From positions 3,224,001 to 3,288,000 of the forward strand of contig NZ_JAUSWX010000001.1 in the NCBI RefSeq assembly GCF_030815405.1: 64,000 nt of DNA. The letters run 5' to 3'. A program made the translations under genes and the position numbers. The notes under the pieces were generated by a model, which was not told the origin of the DNA, did no database searches, and saw only the letters and a list, made by a program, of their open reading frames with translations. Source of the stretch: Agromyces albus (GTDB taxonomy: Bacteria; Actinomycetota; Actinomycetes; Actinomycetales; Microbacteriaceae). The number at the start of each line of letters is the position of its first letter. Positions within the stretch are counted from its first letter, which is position 1. Of this stretch, positions 8,991 to 16,235 are shown piece by piece.

Positions 8991-9980
8991 CACGCGACCT
9001 CCGCCTGCCGTGCCGCCTGCTTCGCCGCGTACGCCGCGGCGGCCTCGCGCACCCAGGCGCCATCTTCGTGCGCCTCACGCCGGCGGCGGATGCGCTCGGC
9101 GTTCGCCGGCCCGCGACCCGCGAGCACTTCGTTGAACTCGTCCCAGTCGATCTCGCTCATGTCGTACTGCCCGGTCTCCTCGTTCCACCGCAGCGCGGGG
9201 TCGGGCAGCGTGACGCCGAGCACCTCGGCCTGCGGCACGAGCATGCCGACGAAGCGCTGTCGCAGCTCGTCGTTCGAGAAGCGCTTGATGTTCCACGCCA
9301 TCGACTGCGCCGAGTTCGGCGACTCGTCGTCGGGCGGCCCGAACATCATGAGCGACGGCCAGTACCAGCGGTTCACGGCATCCTGTGCCATCTCTCGCTG
9401 CTCCTCGGTGCCCTGCATGAGCTCGAGCAGGATCTCGAATCCCTGCCGCTGGTGGAACGACTCCTCCTTGCAGATGCGCACCATCGCCCGGCCGTAGGGG
9501 GCCGTAGGAGCACCGGCAGAGCGGCACCTGGTTGCAGATGGCGGCGCCGTCGACGAGCCATCCGATCGCGCCCATGTCGGCCCACGTCGGCGTGAGGTAG
9601 TTGAAGATCGACGAGTAGCGCGCGCGACCGGTGATGAGCTGGTCCGTCATCTCGTCCCGCGAGATGCCAAGTGTCTGCGCCGCCGAGTAGAGGTAGAGCC
9701 CGTGGCCGGCTTCGTCTTGCACCTTGGCCATGAGGATCGCCTTGCGCTTGAGGCTCGGCGCTCGCGTGATCCAGTTCGACTCGGGCTGCATGCCGATGAT
9801 CTCGGAGTGCGCGTGCTGCGAGATCTGCCGGATCAGCGTCTTGCGATAGCCCTCGGGCATCCAGTCGCGCGGCTCGATGCGCGAGTCCTTGGCGATGAGG
9901 TCGTCGAACAGCGCCTGCGCGGCCTCGTCGCCCTGCTGGTCGCGACTGGCCACGCTGAGGTCTGCGGGTGCGGTCGTCAT
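8990..9980 (-). pseudogene. paaA: Phenylacetyl-CoA epoxidase catalytic subunit PaaA, single-base frameshift
   Basis: PaaA is the di-iron subunit that epoxidises the aromatic ring of phenylacetyl-CoA. The gene reads well in one frame from the ATG at 9980 (SD GGAG) through [14 protein letters not shown], the first di-iron motif [12 protein letters not shown] and [11 protein letters not shown]. It then continues in another frame from [19 protein letters not shown], the second di-iron motif, to the stop at 8990. The break is at a run of five G on the plus strand (9497-9501); with four, the junction reads CSYGPYGRAM as expected. Corrected length is 329 residues, normal for the family. As written, the product would lack the second half of the metal site. 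An intact paaBCDE downstream makes a sequencing error more likely than true loss. Confidence 0.88.
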
Positions 9981-10030
9981 CGTCGACTCCTGTGTGTTCG
10001 CGGCATCCGGTGCTCGTGGCATCCGACATT

Positions 10031-10052
10031 ACTAACCGATCGTTCAGTTAGT
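10031..10052. promoter_or_regulatory. PaaR-type operator between paaA and paaI
   Basis: A 22-bp near-perfect palindrome with arms ACTAACCGA and TCAGTTAGT around TCGT (one mismatched pair). It lies between the divergent paaABCDE and paaIKR transcripts. A possible -10 for paaI (TATAGT, 10054-10059) directly abuts it, so binding would block transcription. The form matches TetR-family operators of phenylacetate clusters. A related copy lies at 21355-21376. Confidence 0.75.
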
Positions 10053-10118
10053 ATATAGTCTTCTCAAGCGCCGCAGCAACGGCGCCCGAAACCGCGTGAA
10101 CTCGATGAGGAGCTTCAG

Positions 10119-10526
10119 ATGACGGATGCCGCGAACCGGCCGATGATGCGCCGCGATCTCGCCTCCGCTGCGCTCGGCATGGTCGTCGAACGCGACGAAC
10201 CCGGGCACGCCGTCGTCTCGATGCGCGTGCGCGACGACATGACGAACGGGTTCCACATCACCCACGGCGGCCTCGTCTTCACCCTGGCCGACACGGCCTT
10301 CGCCATTGCCTGCAACGAAGACGACACCATCACCGTCGCGGCGGGCGCCGACATCACGTTCCTGAAGTCCACCGTTGCCGGGCAGACCCTCACCGCGACG
10401 GCCGTCCGCCGCGTCCTCAGCGGCCGCACGGGCCTCTACGACGTCTCGGTCGTCGACGAGCACGGCGACCCGGTCGCGGAGTTCCGCGGCCGCTCGATCT
10501 CCACCAACCGATCGCTGGTCGAGTAG
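10119..10526 (+). CDS. paaI: Hydroxyphenylacetyl-CoA thioesterase PaaI
   Basis: A 135-residue hotdog-fold thioesterase. The signature ITHGGLVFTLADTAFAIACN is that of PaaI, which hydrolyses dead-end CoA esters and frees CoA in the phenylacetate pathway. The ATG follows GAGGAG (10107-10112) at a good distance. It is the first gene of the paaI-paaK-paaR transcript, downstream of the operator at 10031. Confidence 0.93.
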   Translation: MTDAANRPMMRRDLASAALGMVVERDEPGHAVVSMRVRDDMTNGFHITHGGLVFTLADTAFAIACNEDDTITVAAGADITFLKSTVAGQTLTATAVRRVLSGRTGLYDVSVVDEHGDPVAEFRGRSISTNRSLVE

Positions 10527-10570
10527 GCGCGCAGCGCCGCATCGAGACCACTACCCACCCGGAGCACCCA

Positions 10571-11908
10571 GTGTCGACGCCGACCACCTCCCACGCCACC
10601 GTCTCGGGCCTCGCGCCGGTGAAGCCCGATGAACTCGACCCCGAGGAGCGGATGCCTCGCCCCGAGCTCGAGGCGCTGCAGCTCGAGCGGCTGCAGCAGA
10701 CAGTGCGACACGCCTACGAGCACGTTCCGCTCTACACGCGCAAGTTCGACGAGGCGGGAGTGCAGCCCGGCGACATCCGTTCGCTCTCGGATGTCGCGAA
10801 GCTGCCGTTCACGACCAAGGCCGACTTACGCGAGACCTACCCGTTCGGCATGTTCGCCGTGCCGATGGAGCAGGTCGCGCGCATCCACGCCTCGTCGGGC
10901 ACGACCGGGCGGCCCACCGTCGTCGGCTACACGAAGGGCGACCTCGACCACTGGGCGACGCTCGTCGCTCGCTCGCTGCGGGCGAGCGGCATCCGCCCGG
11001 GCATGAAGGTGCACAACGCATACGGCTACGGGCTCTTCACCGGTGGTCTCGGCGCCCACGCGGGCATCGAGAAGCTCGGCGCCACCGTCATCCCGATGTC
11101 GGGCGGGCAGACCACCCGGCAGGTGCAGCTCATCGTGGACTTCGAGCCGGATGCGATCCTCTGCACGCCGAGCTACCTGCTGACGATCGCCGATTGCATG
11201 GTCGAGCAGGGCGTCGATCCGCGCTCGACGAGCCTCAAGGTCGCCGTACTCGGCGCCGAGCCCTGGACGAACGAGATGCGGCACGAGCTCGAGCAGCGCC
11301 TCGGCATCGACGCGCTCGACATCTACGGCCTCAGCGAGGTGATGGGCCCGGGTGTCGGCAACGAGTGCCTCGAGACGAAGGACGGACCGCATATCTGGGA
11401 GGATCATTTCCTGCCCGAGATCATCGACGGCGAGACTGGCGCGCAGCTGCCCGATGGCGAGATGGGCGAGCTCGTGTTCACCTCGCTCACGAAGGAGGCA
11501 TTCCCGGTCATCCGCTATCGCACGCGCGACCTCACGCGCCTCCTGCCCGGCACCGCCCGGCCCGGCATGCGCAGGATCGAGAAGATCACGGGCCGCAACG
11601 ACGACATGATCATCCTGCGCGGCGTGAACCTGTTCCCCACGCAGATCGAGGAGCTCGTGCTCGGCATCGACGAGCTCACGCCCCACTTCATCCTCGAGCT
11701 CACCCACGCGGGCACGATGGACGAGCTCACCGTGCGCATCGAGCGCCATCCCGACCGCGAGCCCAAGGTCGGCGAGCGGGCGGCCGTCGTGCTCGCCAAG
11801 CGCATCAAGGACCACATCGGGTCATCCGTCGCCGTGCACGTGGAGGAGCCGGGCACGCTTCCACGCAGCGAGGGCAAGCTCAAGCGCGTGTACGACCTGA
11901 GAGACTGA
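10571..11908 (+). CDS. paaK: Phenylacetate-CoA ligase
   Basis: A 445-residue ANL-superfamily adenylate-forming enzyme that activates phenylacetate to phenylacetyl-CoA, the inducer of the pathway. The nucleotide-binding loop HASSGTTGRPTVVGYT lies near residue 110; DIYGLSEVMGPG and the hinge region ITGRNDDMIILRGVNLFPTQ follow. The length matches the family (~430-445). The start is a GTG with a weak upstream GGAG; no nearer ATG exists. It lies 44 bp after paaI and five bases before paaR. Confidence 0.95.
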   Translation: MSTPTTSHATVSGLAPVKPDELDPEERMPRPELEALQLERLQQTVRHAYEHVPLYTRKFDEAGVQPGDIRSLSDVAKLPFTTKADLRETYPFGMFAVPMEQVARIHASSGTTGRPTVVGYTKGDLDHWATLVARSLRASGIRPGMKVHNAYGYGLFTGGLGAHAGIEKLGATVIPMSGGQTTRQVQLIVDFEPDAILCTPSYLLTIADCMVEQGVDPRSTSLKVAVLGAEPWTNEMRHELEQRLGIDALDIYGLSEVMGPGVGNECLETKDGPHIWEDHFLPEIIDGETGAQLPDGEMGELVFTSLTKEAFPVIRYRTRDLTRLLPGTARPGMRRIEKITGRNDDMIILRGVNLFPTQIEELVLGIDELTPHFILELTHAGTMDELTVRIERHPDREPKVGERAAVVLAKRIKDHIGSSVAVHVEEPGTLPRSEGKLKRVYDLRD

Positions 11909-11913
11909 GGTCG

Positions 11914-12543
11914 ATGTCCGAGAATGGATCACTTCGACGAGGCCGCCCCGGCTATGACCAGCAGGGCATCCTCGAGGTCGCCGTCGCCGCGTTCAACCAG
12001 TTCGGTTACGACGCGACGTCAATGGGCGTGCTCGCCGACCGGCTCGGCCTCTCGAAGTCGGCGATCTACCACCACTTCGCGTCGAAGGACGAGATCCTCG
12101 AGCGCGCGCTCGACGAGGCGCTCAGCGGTCTCGAGGGCGTGCTCGATGAAGCGGATGCCGCGCGCGGCCGTGCTGCCGATCGCCTCGACCAGGTGCTGCG
12201 GGGCGCTGTGCACGTGCTCGTCGACAAGCTTCCCTACGTGACCCTGCTGCTCCGTGTGCGCGGCAACACCGAGGTGGAGCGGCGGGCGCTCGAGCGACGC
12301 CGCGCCTTCGACCGCCGGGTCATGGCCCTCGTCACCGAGGCGCGCGACGAGGGGTCGCTGCGCAGCGACATCGACCCGCGCATCGTCGAACGCCTGCTCT
12401 TCGGCATGATCAACTCGATCGTCGAGTGGTACCGGCCGGGCGGCAAGGAAGACGCCGACCGCCTCGCCGACGACGTCATCGCCGTCGCGCTCGACGGACT
12501 GCGCATGCCCACCTCGAACCGCATCGAGGAACTGCTCGGCTGA
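11914..12543 (+). CDS. paaR: TetR-family repressor of the phenylacetate genes
   Basis: A 209-residue TetR-type regulator. The N-terminal helix-turn-helix is recognisable (ATSMGVLADRLGLSKSAIYH, then HFASKDEILERAL); the C-terminal part is the ligand domain. Location right after paaK, plus two similar palindromes before the paa operons, supports PaaR, which in other bacteria is released by phenylacetyl-CoA. The ATG begins five bases after the paaK stop, so it is autoregulated as part of the operon. Confidence 0.85.
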   Translation: MSENGSLRRGRPGYDQQGILEVAVAAFNQFGYDATSMGVLADRLGLSKSAIYHHFASKDEILERALDEALSGLEGVLDEADAARGRAADRLDQVLRGAVHVLVDKLPYVTLLLRVRGNTEVERRALERRRAFDRRVMALVTEARDEGSLRSDIDPRIVERLLFGMINSIVEWYRPGGKEDADRLADDVIAVALDGLRMPTSNRIEELLG

Positions 12544-12620
12544 GCATCGCGCGCGATTCCGCGATGCGGTCAGCGATCGAGCTGCACGCGGCATCCGTCA
12601 CCGGCACACCTGCGCGAACG

Positions 12621-12674
12621 CAGGGGATTCGCGATCATCCCCCTCGCAGGGGACGCATGGATCCGAATCCCCTG
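12621..12674. repeat. Nested hairpin / cruciform element after paaR
   Basis: Perfect 11-base arms CAGGGGATTCG (12621-12631) and CGAATCCCCTG (12664-12674), with further pairing inside (GATC/GATC and CCCCT-CGC-AGGGG). It lies 78 bp after the paaR stop and could end that transcript, although there is no T-run. The rest of the 402-bp gap between paaR and the next plus-strand gene holds a small minus-strand reading frame and a possible -10 (TAAACT, 12866-12871) for the monooxygenase gene. Confidence 0.55.
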
Positions 12675-12835
12675 AATTGGCGTCGCCGCGCCCGTGACCG
12701 CCCAGCGGGTCCCGCGCCATCCCCTGCCTCGTCGTCGAGCCGTTCGAGCACGACGCGGCGCTGCTCGAGTTCACGCGTCAGGCGCGCCTCACGCTCCGCC
12801 TGCAGATGCGGGAAGCTCAGTTCTGAGATCAACAT
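12635..12835 (-). CDS. Small hypothetical protein (66 aa)
   Basis: A possible small gene on the minus strand in the paaR-monooxygenase gap. It starts at an ATG preceded by CGGAG at a five-base spacing. The first ~40 residues (ELSFPHLQAEREARLTRELE) look like a charged helix. The C-terminal part is basic and low-complexity and overlaps the hairpin at 12621-12674. I do not recognise the family. It could be a chance frame; the strong ribosome site is the main argument. Confidence 0.4.
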   Translation of the reverse strand: MLISELSFPHLQAEREARLTRELEQRRVVLERLDDEAGDGAGPAGRSRARRRQFRGFGSMRPLRGG

Positions 12836-12945
12836 GTCGACTCCGGTTCGTCGTTCACCTCCCCCTAAACTCCTCTCTAAGGCGGCCGCCCGGCATCCGG
12901 CAGATGCCGTATTCGCGCGGCTCCTTCGCAGAGGGGAATGAGCGG

Positions 12946-14130
12946 ATGCCTCAGGGCGCTCTATCAGGAGTGAAGCAACGCATCGGGTTCCTCTCGTTCG
13001 GCCACTGGCATCCGTCGCCGCATTCCGGCACTCGCACCGGCGGTGACGCGCTCGTGCAGGCGATCGACCTCGCCGTGGCAGCCGAGGAGCTCGGCATCGA
13101 CGGCGCGTTCTTCCGCGTGCACCACTTCGCCCGGCAGCTCGCGAGCCCGTTCCCGCTGCTGGCGGCGATCGGCGCGCGCACGAGCCGCATCGAGATGGGC
13201 ACGGGCGTGATCGACATGCGCTACGAGAACCCGCTCTACATGGCAGAGGAGGCCGCGGCTGCCGACCTCATCAGCGCGCACGCCGGCGGCGAGGGCCGGC
13301 TGCAGCTCGGCGTGAGCCGAGGCTCACCCGAGACCGCGCTGAACGGGTCGGCGACGTTCGGCTACGTGCCGGGTGACGACGAGACCGATGCCGACCTCGC
13401 GCGGTCGAAGACCGAGTTCTTCCGCGCGGCGATCGCGGGCGCCGGTGTCGTCCAGGCGAATCCGCAGATGACGGGGACGACCGGCCTGTTGCCGATCCAG
13501 CCGCAGTCCCCCGGCCTTCCCGACCGCATCTGGTGGGGCAGCGGCACGCGTGCGACCGCGAAGTGGACGGCCGAACAGGGAATGAACCTCATGAGCTCGA
13601 CCCTCCTCACCGAAGACACGGGCGTGCCCTTCGACGAGCTGCAGGCCGAGCAGATCCAGATCTACCGCGATGCATGGGCGGATGCCGGGTGGGAGCGCAC
13701 CCCACGCGTCTCGGTGTCGCGCAGCATCCTGCCGATCCTCACCGACGAGGACCGCGCGCTCTTCGGCGAGCGCGAGGCCTCCGACAGCCAGGACCAGGTG
13801 GGCTACCTCGACGGCGGGCTCGCCCGCTTCGGCAAGAGCTACATCGGCGAGCCCGACAGGATCGCGGCCGAACTCGCGCAGGACGCCGCCGTCGCGGCAT
13901 CCGACACCCTGCTCGTCACGGTGCCGAACCAGCTCGGCGTCGACTACAACGCGCGACTGCTCGCGGCGATCGCCGAGCACATCGCGCCCGCGATCGGGTG
14001 TGGTCCCCGGCCGACTGACACAGGTGGTTGTCGGCCGCATCGACCAGAGTGGGGGCATGACCCTCGCTGCATCACCAGCCGATACGCGCACCGCCGCACT
14101 CCTGGCGCTGCGCGAACTCGTGGGCCGTGA
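12946..14130 (+). CDS. LLM-class flavin-dependent oxidoreductase
   Basis: A luciferase-like monooxygenase, probably using reduced FMN supplied by a separate reductase. Typical segments are the N-terminal strand RIGFLSFGHW, AAEELGIDGAFFRVHHFARQ, RIEMGTGVIDMRYENPLYMA and the C-terminal FGKSYIGEPDRIAAEL. The start (ATG at 12946, behind GAGGGG) is uncertain; GTG at 12970 is an alternative. The end looks odd: after IAPAIG the frame runs 44 residues further and into recQ. Removing a TG dinucleotide near 13999-14002 would end the protein as IGWSPAD at 14018, before recQ. Substrate is unknown; its place inside the paa island may be accidental. Confidence 0.8.
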   Translation: MPQGALSGVKQRIGFLSFGHWHPSPHSGTRTGGDALVQAIDLAVAAEELGIDGAFFRVHHFARQLASPFPLLAAIGARTSRIEMGTGVIDMRYENPLYMAEEAAAADLISAHAGGEGRLQLGVSRGSPETALNGSATFGYVPGDDETDADLARSKTEFFRAAIAGAGVVQANPQMTGTTGLLPIQPQSPGLPDRIWWGSGTRATAKWTAEQGMNLMSSTLLTEDTGVPFDELQAEQIQIYRDAWADAGWERTPRVSVSRSILPILTDEDRALFGEREASDSQDQVGYLDGGLARFGKSYIGEPDRIAAELAQDAAVAASDTLLVTVPNQLGVDYNARLLAAIAEHIAPAIGCGPRPTDTGGCRPHRPEWGHDPRCITSRYAHRRTPGAARTRGP

Positions 14131-16192
14131 CGACGCCGCGTTCCATGACGGCCAGTACGAGGCGATCGACTCGCTCGTCGAAGGGCGTCGCCGAGCGCTC
14201 GTGGTGCAGCGCACCGGTTGGGGCAAGTCCGCGGTCTACTTCGTCGCGACCCTGCTGCTGCGCCGGCAGGGCGCCGGGCCGACCGTGCTCGTCTCGCCCC
14301 TGCTCGCGCTCATGCGCGACCAGATCGCCGCCGCCGAACGCGCCGGCGTGCGAGCAGTGGCCATCAACTCGACGAATCCGCACGAGTGGGCCGAAGTGCA
14401 GCAGCAACTCGATCGCGACGAGGTCGATGTGCTCCTCGTCTCGCCCGAGCGACTGAACAACCCCGCCTTCCGCGAACAGCAGCTGCCAGCGCTCGTGCGC
14501 CGCATCGGCATGCTCGTCGTCGACGAGGCGCACTGCATCAGCGACTGGGGCCATGACTTCCGGCCCGACTACCGGCGGCTGCGCGACCTCATCGCGCAGA
14601 TGCCCGCCGAGGTGCCCGTGCTCGCCACGACGGCGACCGCCAACAGCAGGGTCGTCGCGGATGTCGCCGAGCAACTCGGCACCGCCGCCCCAGACGGCGA
14701 TGCCGGCACTGAGCCGGGCGAAGGCGTCGTGACGATCCGCGGGCCGCTCGCTCGCACCTCCCTGCGGCTCGGCGTGCTGCGGCTGCCCGACTCGCCGAGC
14801 CGATTGGCGTGGCTCCTCAGCCACCTCGACGACCTCCCCGGTTCCGGCATCATCTATACGCTCACGGTCGCGGCGGCCGTCGACACCGCCCGACTGCTGC
14901 GCGAGCGCGGCCACGAGGTGCGCGCCTACACGGGGCAGACCGACACCGACGAGCGCACCGAGTCCGAGGGCATGCTGAAGCGCAACGAGGTGAAGGCGCT
15001 CGTCGCGACGAGCGCGCTCGGCATGGGCTTCGACAAGCCAGACCTCGGGTTCGTGCTCCACTTGGGAGCGCCCTCGTCGCCCGTCGCCTACTACCAGCAG
15101 GTCGGCCGCGCCGGCCGCGCCAGCGAGAGCGCCGACGTGCTGCTCCTGCCCGGCACCGAAGACCCCGACATCTGGCACTACTTCGCGACCGCCTCGATGC
15201 CCGATCAAGAGCGCGCCGAGCGCGTCATCGCGGCGCTCTCCGACGCGCCGCTCTCGACGCCGGCGCTCGAAGCGATGGTCGACATCCGCCGCACGCCGCT
15301 CGAACTGCTCCTGAAGGTGCTCGACGTCGACGGTGCCGTGAAGCGAGTGCAGGGCGGCTGGGTCTCCACCGGGGTTCCGTGGGTCTACGACGCGGAGCGC
15401 TACCGGCGCATCGCCGCCGAGCGCGAAGCCGAACAGCAGCACATGATCGAGTACGAGCAGACCGGCGGATGCCGCATGGAGTTCCTCCAGCGCTCCCTCG
15501 ACGATGAGACGGCAGCGCCCTGCGGCCGTTGCGACAATTGCGCGGGCGTCTGGTACCCCCGCGAGATCGCGGCATCCGCGAGCGCGTCGGCCGCCGCGTC
15601 GCTCGACCGCGTCGGCGTGCCGATCGAACCGCGCCGCCAGTGGCCGACCGGTGCCGACCGGCTCGGCGTTCCGGTGAAGGGCCGCATCGATCCCACCGAG
15701 CAAGCGAGCGAGGGGCGAGCGCTCGCCCGCCTCACCGACCTCGGCTGGGGCGGCACGCTGCGCGAGCTGTTCGCGCCGGGAACCCCCGACGGCCCCGTGC
15801 CACCGCACGTGCTCGGCGCGTGCGTCCGGGTGCTCGCCGACTGGGGCTGGGCTGAGCGCCCCGTCGCGGTCGTCTCGATGCCGTCGCGCTCGCGACCTGA
15901 GCTCGTCGACTCACTCGCGAGGGGCCTCGCGGAGGTCGGGCGCCTCCCCTATCTCGGCGCGCTCGCCTACTCCAGCGGCGGCCCCACCGGCCAGCCCGGC
16001 GGCAACAGCGCCTTCCGTCTCGCGGGACTCTGGGATCGCGTCAGCGCCGAGGGCCTCGACGTGCCCTCGGGCGGGGTCCTGCTCGTCGACGACCAGGCCG
16101 ACAGCCGGTGGACCCTCACCGTCGCCGCCCACTCCCTGCGCAAGGCCGGCGCGACCGACGTGCTCCCCTTCGTGCTCGCGCTCCGCAGCTGA
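14057..16192 (+). CDS. recQ: RecQ-family DNA helicase with C-terminal phosphoribosyltransferase-like domain
   Basis: A 711-residue ATP-dependent 3'-5' DNA helicase. Visible motifs: Walker A RTGWGKSAVYF (residues ~52-62), DEAH box in VVDEAHCISDWGHDFRPDYR (~153), motif III ATTATAN, motif VI QQVGRAGRA, and the RecQ zinc-binding cysteines CRMEFLQ and PCGRCDNC (~490). In place of an HRDC domain there is a C-terminal region ending in GGVLLVDDQADSRWTLTVAA (~672), which resembles the PRPP-binding loop of phosphoribosyltransferases (ComF-like). Such tails occur in actinobacterial RecQ proteins; their function is unclear. The ATG at 14057 was chosen as the first in-frame ATG that leaves the conserved N-terminus intact. 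Confidence 0.92.
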   Translation: MTLAASPADTRTAALLALRELVGRDDAAFHDGQYEAIDSLVEGRRRALVVQRTGWGKSAVYFVATLLLRRQGAGPTVLVSPLLALMRDQIAAAERAGVRAVAINSTNPHEWAEVQQQLDRDEVDVLLVSPERLNNPAFREQQLPALVRRIGMLVVDEAHCISDWGHDFRPDYRRLRDLIAQMPAEVPVLATTATANSRVVADVAEQLGTAAPDGDAGTEPGEGVVTIRGPLARTSLRLGVLRLPDSPSRLAWLLSHLDDLPGSGIIYTLTVAAAVDTARLLRERGHEVRAYTGQTDTDERTESEGMLKRNEVKALVATSALGMGFDKPDLGFVLHLGAPSSPVAYYQQVGRAGRASESADVLLLPGTEDPDIWHYFATASMPDQERAERVIAALSDAPLSTPALEAMVDIRRTPLELLLKVLDVDGAVKRVQGGWVSTGVPWVYDAERYRRIAAEREAEQQHMIEYEQTGGCRMEFLQRSLDDETAAPCGRCDNCAGVWYPREIAASASASAAASLDRVGVPIEPRRQWPTGADRLGVPVKGRIDPTEQASEGRALARLTDLGWGGTLRELFAPGTPDGPVPPHVLGACVRVLADWGWAERPVAVVSMPSRSRPELVDSLARGLAEVGRLPYLGALAYSSGGPTGQPGGNSAFRLAGLWDRVSAEGLDVPSGGVLLVDDQADSRWTLTVAAHSLRKAGATDVLPFVLALRS

Positions 16193-16235
16193 CACCGGCA
16201 GACTCCGCTGCGCCGGCGTCGTCTGGGTCCGGGCG

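Noticed and set aside
12426..12941. Plus-strand 171-codon frame spanning the paaR end and the gap
   Set aside because: It overlaps the paaR 3' end in another frame, lacks a ribosome site and has no recognisable protein pattern.
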